Below are positions 57,190-64,000 of a DNA stretch of 64,000 nt, in pieces. The notes under the pieces were generated by a model, which was not told the origin of the DNA, made no database searches, and was given only the letters and a program-made list of their open reading frames with translations. How positions within the stretch are numbered: position 1 is the stretch's first letter; every line of letters starts with the position of its first letter. The stretch is from contig CM032125.1 of the NCBI GenBank assembly GCA_018894105.1, positions 36,069,032 through 36,133,031 of the forward strand, written 5' to 3'. The stretch is from Jacaranda mimosifolia (taxonomy: Eukaryota > Streptophyta > Magnoliopsida > Lamiales > Bignoniaceae). The translations under genes and the position numbers were made by a program.

Positions 57190-60109
57190 TGTAACACCCC
57201 TCCTCAGGATGACACCTCAGTCAAGGTACCACACAAATTCAAAATTAAATATCAGAGTCGCAATCTAACAGAAGGCCCATAAGTTTTTCACACATATTCT
57301 AAAATGACATTTAATCTTATCACTCAGTTCTAAATTAAAATTTTCAAAATAAACACCTACTAAACTTCATAATATTAATATCTTATGGCATAACACGTTA
57401 AAGCCTTATAATTACAATCATACATATCACAACATCTCTAAGGTTTTGTTCCAAATATAATACATCATAACTTATATTCTGTACAATTTTCAAAATAAAA
57501 TCAAATACATTTCTTCCCAGATCAATCTCGAACCATCTCTTCCCTATTTGATATCATAGAATACAGGGAGGTAAGTCCAAAGACTTAGTGAGGAATGCAG
57601 AAGGAATTTATTGAGGATGATTCGACTCGACAGATCATAATATAATTGAACAGATCAAACAAATACTGAAACAGATAGTACCGATAAGTAAATAGGACCT
57701 TATTACTCCAAGATCAGATGTCAGACAAACAGAAATAATCAGACAAATCAAACCTAAAGCATATGCACTCAAAGGATAGTCTAAGACATGCATTGCCAAT
57801 TCACCTTATACTAGACAAACGTATCACTTAAGCGTAACAACTTTGTAAATGGTAGATGCCCATATAAACTGTATAACGTACCATCGATGCCTAGGGAAAA
57901 TTCCCTAGCACACTATCGATACCCTAGCACACTATCGATACCCTAGCACACTATCAAACTTAAAGCATATGCACTCAAAGGATAGTCTAAGACATGCATT
58001 GCCAATTCACCTTATACTAGAAAAATGTATCACTTAAGCGTAACAACTTTGTAAATGGCAGATGCCCATATAAACTGTATAACGTACCGTCGATGCCTAG
58101 GGAAAATTCCCTAGCACACTATCGATACCCATGGAAAGTCCCTAGTGTATTGCCGGTACCTAGGGGAAAGTCTCTAGTGTATCATTAACACCAAGGGGAA
58201 AGTCCCTTGCATGCCTCATATAGCCAAACAAATCGCTCGGATTGGCCCTTGGCTACAAAATCACCATACAAATAACAGAATTAACCACTTACGCAGATGC
58301 CCAAGGGAAAGTCCCTAGCACATTGTTGGTTTTTAGACAGAACAGATCAAAGCAGATAGAAACTATACCTATCAGGTAATAGATAACAATAATAGATATA
58401 GATATGTCAGCATGACCAAAATACAGATCAGATAACAGAAATTTCGAGAAGGCAACAGATACAAAGTAGATCAAAATAGATAACAGACAAAATTTTGGGC
58501 GCTAAAATAGATAGAAACAGATATAACCCTCACAGGGATATTCAGAACGAAATCAAATAACAAACAGAAACCAAACACAGTTCTAAGTAGTTCTAAGTAG
58601 CTCAATAGGGTGCCAAATTGGCAGAACCTCATAGGTATAATAAGTACCAATAAGGATAGATCCTCCCCTTGGTGAATATACTCAGTCAGTCAGATATTCA
58701 ACTACTGCTCATCACTTGCCAAATCTCCATCACCTAATTCACAAAATAATTCATAATTAAAGTTCAATAGATTCTACTAACCTTATTCGTTATCGAAACT
58801 TAATATTTCCCAAAATTACCAAATAAATCTTATTTAAGTCCAAATTTATATAAATCAATCAAACTAACTTAATCTTGTCAACTATTAACATTAAGATTTA
58901 GAATCTTAAATTCCTATTATATAATAATCTATAATTAGCTCAAACCCGCAAAATTTCACTAATTAAATCTTACAAAATCTTATATAACTCAATTCAACCT
59001 CTAACTACATAATATTTCATGCTTAATCTAATAATTATCTCCAAAATTATTAATATGCAATCAAAATCTAAAAATTCCTATACATATATATAATACCTAA
59101 TAATATAATAACACAACCTGAAATCCATAATTAAATCACTTATCATCCGAACTCATACATATACCTTGCTTGAATATATATAATACATAAAAATATAATT
59201 ATCAAAACCTAATAAAATTCATAACTCACTAACTAATGCTCGAATTCAAAAATGGACTATACTGTCACGACCGTTGGAACGAGCAGAAAAAACTGCCCAG
59301 TCACCACCACCGCCGGTTGTCGCCGCCGTTTGTATATAATAACTTTACATCGTTCTCTTCCTTACACTCTCTTGAACACTAATCTTCGGTTAGTTTTTAG
59401 TTATATTGCTCCTATTTTCCAGAAAACACCAAAAATAGCCCCAACTCACCTTGCTCCTATGCCATTGTACAAGCTCCATTCACCGCCGTTTGTCACAGAA
59501 AACTACCATGAAACCTTATACTCTACTTTTCCTCCTCCCTAGCTACACAACCATACCCTTCGTCGTAAGCTTCGGAGCTTGGAGGTGAGTATTGAAAGTT
59601 AACCAAGGAAATGGGTTTTCTTTTTGTTGTTTCTCCTACCACCATCAACCACCGTGCATGGCGGCTGTCTTGTGGCCTAAAAATGGTGAGGGAGGTGGTG
59701 GTGAGGTGTGATGAAGAAATGGAGCCTGAAAAGAAGAAGAAAGTTGGCGGATGGAAGAAAGAAAATGGGAAGAAAAAATGAAGAAAAAGGAAGGAAGGAA
59801 AACGGAAGTCAACATGCATTAATTTGTTGACCTTGATGCAAGCATGGGCAAGCATGGAGCAAGCATGGTCGGTTGCTTCCTCATCATTATTTCATTTTTT
59901 TTTTATAATAATAATTTACAATCTCTCAATTTAGTTCTCAAAATGAATAAAATGCATTTTCGATCTCAAAATCTTGTAAAAATGTCAATTGAATCTTATA
60001 TAATTTTTATCACGATTAAATAATTCAAAATTCTATCGAATAACTAAAATTAACTGATAAAATAAATAATAATAATTTAACAAATATATAAAATTTTGGG
60101 GTCGTTACA
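57190..60109 (-). repeat. 5' LTR of the chromovirus, with an internal duplication
   Basis: TGTAACACC...GGTCGTTACA. About 140 bp longer than its partner, because the block around 57748-57950 is repeated at 57955-58125 (GCATATGCACTCAAAGGATA and CACTATCGATACCC). The duplication arose after insertion. Confidence 0.88.
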
Positions 60110-60350
60110 AACCTTCTCTTTAGATTTTATTATTGCATACACATGTTTTCTTTTACAACTTATCATTATATTACAATTGACATGTGTGCCAGTCAATATA
60201 CTAGAATTCAGTTGATGTCATCGCTAAATTTTAATAAATTTTTTAAAATTATCCTCAAATATATTGAAGAGAGGAAATGATCGAAAGAGAAAGTGACTAA
60301 AAGAAAAAGATGACCAAGAGAGAATGATCTCAAGGGAGAGACAGTTGAGG
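60110..60350. repeat. right half of the dispersed repeat split by the chromovirus
   Basis: AACCTTCTCTTTAGA... aligns with 40320-40555. Confidence 0.8.
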
Positions 60351-61290
60351 AAGAATAGATAAATCACCTACACCGGTGTTCCACGCATGCACCACACAAA
60401 CAATCACTAGTGTTGATTTTGTTTTCCAGTAGCTGTTGTCCTTTTTTCAAATTTTAATGAGTTTTTTGTACTACTTTAATACCACCCCAAATTTTTGGTC
60501 CTAAAATACAAAATAAACATTATTATAGTCATAGTTTTGCAATTTTTCCTTTATTTTTATGTTTACTTATTAATATATATTACATATAAATATTTATGTA
60601 TATATAATATATTGTATTTCTATATAAATTTTATATTTATATTTATATAAAAAATAAAATAATTAGAAAGATGAAAGGTAAAAATAGTTTTTAAATTTAA
60701 AAATAAAAAAAATGGTATGAGGGAGATGAAAAAAGATATATAAAATATATTTAAAAAGAATAAAAAATAAAATTAAAAATATATGAAATAACTAGGGGTA
60801 GTATAGTCCTTATATATTAAAATTAGGACTAAAGTGTAGCAAATCATAAGGGAGAGGTGGTATACATAACTTCTAAAATCATAAGAAGGCTTGTTGCCTT
60901 TTTTTTTTTTTTTTCATTGGAGTTTTTTTTTTAGCTCTTTTTCATTTTCACAGGAGGGTAAAATGCAATTTGCCATATATATATATATATATATGCACAT
61001 ACATACATATATATCATATATTTTTTTATTATTTTTAGCATAAAAAAAAATCTACTCAATTTCATTTTCATCTGAAAAATTCAACAAAAAACTATTACAA
61101 TAAAAATTGTTTCCCTTCAAAATATGAACAAATATATCAAAACTCTAAAAATAACTTTTTAATTATTCCCCATAATATAAACAAAAATAAATTACATTCC
61201 CCAATACAACTTTCACATTCCTCAACCCTATTCCCAAAATTCATTCACATAATATAAAAAATATAAAATGTAACCAAACATAACCTCAAT
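60351..61290. other. AT-rich intergenic stretch
   Basis: TA-rich runs at 60570-60660 and 60975-61020, and a T-run at 60898-60915. No gene seen. Confidence 0.5.
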
Positions 61291-61629
61291 AAATTGTTCA
61301 AGCTTTTGGGAAAGGCCCTTTTGCCAACGCGTCATTGGCATTTGATAATACGAGATTCACCAAAGAAAAAATAATACGTAAAAAAACTAAAGGAAGCTTC
61401 TTGTCAGTTTCTTCAACATATATAGTTAAATTAAATGGATTGGTATCGCGTTAGAATACTTAAATTGTTGAAGCTTGTGGGAAAGGCCCTTTTGCCTACG
61501 CGTTATTGGCATTTGATAATGGAAGGTTCACCAAAAGAAAAATCAAAATGTAATAAAACTGAAGGAGGCTTCTTGTCAGTTTCTTCAACATAGTTAAATT
61601 AATTGGATTGGTGTCGCATTAGAATACTT
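61291..61629 (+). promoter_or_regulatory. tandem duplication of about 170 bp upstream of gene E
   Basis: 61291-61461 and 61462-61629 are near-identical (AAATTGTT.AAGCTT.TGGG, then AAAGGCCCTTTTGCC, then TTCTTGTCAGTTTCTTCAAC). They lie 105-440 bp before the start codon of gene E, so promoter elements are probably doubled. That they regulate the gene is inference. Confidence 0.6.
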
Positions 61630-61733
61630 TTCTACCCTTCTTTGTCGTATATTATGTACTGATATGAATTCTGAAATTCCATTCATAGGTCCAGTTAACC
61701 AATCTTGGTCTTCACCTTTGAAGTGAAAGATAG

Positions 61734-63101
61734 ATGTCTATGATCTATGACAACTGGGGGAGGCTGGTGGCGGCTGTGCTGAAGAGAGAGGAGATTTGGG
61801 AACTCTGTCATGCCCACTCCAGAAGCCCCAGCATCAGCTCTGAATCATCGGATTCCAGTTCCAGTTCCTGGTTGAGTGATTCAGAGTTAACAAAGAAAGA
61901 AATATCTGTTAAGGAACCAGTTCCTGAGCTTGTTTTCCTTGGCAGCTCTAGTCCTGGTTTTCGCCTAAAAGATACTCTGAAGGGCATTCGAGAACTGGGC
62001 AAAGGAACACTTGGAACTACAATTCTTAATGAGTTATTGCAGGATGTAAATGCTTCAGATCTGGCCAGACGAACTAAAGTGGTAATCAAGTTACTAAAGG
62101 AAGTAAAAGTGACAGAAGAAGAATTTAAGCAGCAGATGACAGTTCTCGGAAATTGCAGGCATGAAAATGTGGCTGCACCAAGGGGATATTATTTCTCCAA
62201 CAAGGCCAATGGAAAGCTCATCGTCGATGATTACCATAGCCGGGGAAGCATTTCTGATATGTTACACGGTACAGTTAACACCATAATATCCATTCTTGAA
62301 TCTTGACACTACCATACGTGTTGTAGTGCAGTCATCTGATTTAATTCATAACCTCAATATGCAGGATCCGCTTCTCGGAAAAGCCACCTTTCTGACTGGG
62401 AAAGCCGTTTTAGAATTGCAATTGGTGCTGCGAGGGGTATTGCTCATATCCACGCGCAATGTGGGGGGAAACTAGTCCATGGAAACATAAAATCCTCAAA
62501 TATTTTTCTCAACTCCCAGCAGTATGGCTGTGTGTCTGATTTTGGTCTAGTAAGCATGATGTTGAAGGCACCAGAGAGGGGCGCTTTGGGGTACGATGGG
62601 GCAGCATATGATTTCACAAGTGTGTCTCAGGAAATGGATGTCTACTGCTTCGGAACCCTATTGCTTGAACTTCTCACAGGCAAATCACCTAGTCAGGCAC
62701 AAGGTTTTGAGGGTGATTTACACCTAGTCACATGGGTTCGTTCCATCAAATCCGAGGAATGGATTTCCAAGTTGTTTGATCAGTGTCTTAGAAGACCAAT
62801 CAGGAAAGAAAAGGATGTAATAGAAATGATGCAAACGGAGATTCCAGGTGTTGATTTAGTGGCCGAGGATTGGAAGGGATTGAGAGCAATTCTACGTTCC
62901 CATTTTCACTCAATGGCTCGTGTTCCAAGTGGCTACTTCCCCGCCCAGGACTTGTTGGAGATGGTAGAGATGTTGCACACTGCAATGAGGTGCTTGGCCT
63001 ATTTTCCAGGACACAGACCTAAGATGTCTGATGTAGTATTGATGCTAGAAGGCAAAACAGGACCAAAACTGCCACCATCTCAGCGTCCAAGATCGTCTTA
63101 G
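61734..63101 (+). CDS. single-domain pseudokinase of the same family, gene E
   Basis: Exons 61734-62268 and 62365-63101 give 423 residues. The one phase-1 intron follows DMLHG, exactly where both introns of genes A-C fall. Residues 1-45 are the YDNWGRLV module and 46-75 a serine-rich linker. The kinase-like domain (about 78-400) has glycine loop GKGTLG, Lys119, threonine at 136 where the helix-C glutamate should be, HGN 217-219 and a normal DFG 237-239. The APE motif is degraded (GYDGAAYDF), and DVYCFGTLLLELLTG is kept. A segment of about 45 residues (EIPGVDLVAEDWKGLRAILR and on) lies between two partial versions of the same helix (DVIEMMQTE and EMVEMLHTA), as if by internal duplication. Loss of catalysis is likely. 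No signal peptide or membrane helix. It may represent the single-unit form from which the double genes arose. Confidence 0.83.
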
Positions 63102-63153
63102 CTTTGAGATAAATATATTTAGATGCAGATATATAAATACTTGGATTAGTTAA

Positions 63154-63677
63154 TGTTAGAAAAGCAATTTGTAATTCAAAAAAGAAAAAGAAAAAGAAAA
63201 AGGAAAATGAAAATGAAACTTCAAAAATTGTCAAAAAGTCAAAGGAAGCTTTAAGAAAAGTTAAAGAATGTGAAGTTGCAATTGATTCTACTTCTTATAT
63301 CAAGGAGATAAGGATTGGAGAATACAAGTTGATATAGAATTGTGTAGAAAATATAAAGTGGACAAGTTGGTTTTTGCCTCCAAGGAGATAAGGTTGAAGA
63401 AGCAAAATTCATCTTGAACTTTACTACGAAGAGAACCACGTAAAATTGTATAGAAATTATGATGTCTATATATATGTGTGTAGTATACTTGAAAAAAATA
63501 TAGAATAGAAGAGTAGAGAGGGATAGATGTAATAAAAAAAAAAAAGAATGTGAAAAACATCTTATAACCAAAATTATTCCAAAGTTGTATTGCATGAACT
63601 TTGAAAAAATATTATAATATAGCATTTTATTCTCCTAATTATTGATTCTCTCTCAAATCTTATATTAACACCCAACA
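63154..63677 (+). repeat. 5' LTR of a second copia element of the 1.7-kb family
   Basis: TGTTAGAAAAGCAATTTG...ACACCCAACA, 524 bp. Reverse complemented, it aligns with 1700-2128 and 4789-5237. It begins about 50 bp after the stop codon of gene E. The primer site TGGTATCGGAGCC follows at 63684. Confidence 0.8.
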
Positions 63678-63731
63678 TATTTTTGGTATCGGAGCCACCC
63701 CTTGACTTGATAACCCTTTCTATACACAAAC

Positions 63732-64000
63732 ATGGCTTCAAGCAGCAGTAGCAACAAGCTTGCTTTTATCTATTCCCAACAAGGTGTTCCAATCTTTGTT
63801 GGTCAAGATTATGAATTATGGAGCATTCTAATGAGGACGTTGTTCGTGTCCCATGAACTCTGGGATATCATTGAAGAGGGGTATGAAACATATACGCTAG
63901 AGGAAGAAGCAACGTTAACAACAGCAAAGAAAAAAGAGCATAAGGAGAACAAGACGAAAGATGCAAGAGCCTTGTCCTTTATGCATCAAGGGGTAAGTAG
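63732..64000 (+). CDS. copia gag N-terminus, cut by the window edge
   Basis: Open from ATG to the window end (MASSSSSNKLAFIYSQQGVP, then FVGQDYELWSILMRTL), the typical start of a copia gag protein. The same reading frame, broken by the nested TRIM-like element, is found antisense at 4700-4591 and 3880-3780. Whether this copy is complete cannot be seen. Confidence 0.8.
   Translation, partial: MASSSSSNKLAFIYSQQGVPIFVGQDYELWSILMRTLFVSHELWDIIEEGYETYTLEEEATLTTAKKKEHKENKTKDARALSFMHQGVS

Larger units (their letters stand above)
50765..60109 (-). mobile_element. Ty3-type chromovirus with long LTRs, gag deleted
   Basis: LTRs at 50765-53543 (2779 bp) and 57190-60109 (2920 bp) flank only about 3.65 kb read on the minus strand. 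Flanks AATCT and AACCT form a 5-bp duplication with one mismatch, and the unoccupied copy of the target at 40320 reads AACCT. The primer site beside the right LTR reads TGGTATCAGAGCTTA (initiator tRNA-Met type), five bases from the LTR. The purine tract beside the left LTR reads AAGAAGGGGAGA. Long LTRs, a gypsy gene order and a chromodomain-like C-terminus point to a Tekay/Del-type chromovirus. Gag and protease are missing, so this is an internally deleted, non-autonomous copy. Confidence 0.88.

Noticed and set aside
52857..59542. Open frames at 52857-53117 and 59252-59542 as a gene
   Set aside because: They are the two copies of one stretch inside the chromovirus LTRs, differ by indels and stops, and match no domain.

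Overview
The window is nuclear DNA from a flowering plant, most likely a eudicot: it is AT-rich, its genes have GT-AG introns, and it is crowded with plant-type LTR retrotransposons (Ty1/copia and Ty3/chromovirus), small LTR elements, MULE, hAT and CACTA relatives, LRR receptor-like protein sequence and kinase domains of the plant LRR-III receptor-kinase type. I cannot name the species.

The core is a cluster of one gene family. Three three-exon genes at 5322-7850, 20230-22828 and 29263-31795 (genes A, B and C, all +) each encode about 665-694 residues. They carry a short N-terminal module (YDNWERLV...), a serine-rich linker and then two complete kinase-like domains in tandem. Both domains keep the beta3 lysine but have HGN in place of HRD and DVG, DIG or DAG in place of DFG, and no signal peptide or membrane segment is visible. 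They look like cytosolic double pseudokinases derived from the cytoplasmic half of LRR-III receptor kinases. A fourth gene (61734-63101, gene E) has the same N-terminus and only one kinase-like domain. Decayed relatives lie at 8561-9852, 32535-32850 and 46650-47526, with small sense and antisense scraps at 19.4-20.0 kb and 28.6-29.0 kb. A, B and C sit in a segmental duplication whose flanks are also duplicated (5.3-10.9, 18.5-23.6 plus 24.85-24.96, and 27.5-33.8 kb).

Left to right: fragments of an unrecognised two-exon gene (0.8-1.3 kb, with an inverted broken copy at 12.6-13.0 kb); a decayed copia element (1.7-5.24 kb) with a small nested LTR element, whose 5' LTR ends about 85 bp before the start codon of A; gene A and a broken relative; TIR elements; a 461-bp TRIM (15.5 kb); a solo LTR (16.3-17.0 kb); gene B; a MULE with very long inverted repeats (23.6-24.8 kb); a CACTA remnant (25-26.3 kb); a hAT-type element (26.5-27.5 kb); gene C and another broken relative; an LRR receptor-like protein gene with three frame breaks (34.0-36.8 kb); an almost complete but inactivated copia element (41.2-46.1 kb); a truncated family member (46.65 kb); a minisatellite-rich tract; a 9.3-kb chromovirus lacking gag (50.8-60.1 kb); gene E (61.7-63.1 kb); and the 5' end of another copia element cut off by the window edge.

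A cluster of pseudokinase genes beside a broken immune-type receptor gene, shaped by repeated duplication and transposition, resembles a plant immune-gene cluster. That role is inference from family and context, not something the sequence proves. All alignments and divergence counts were made by eye.
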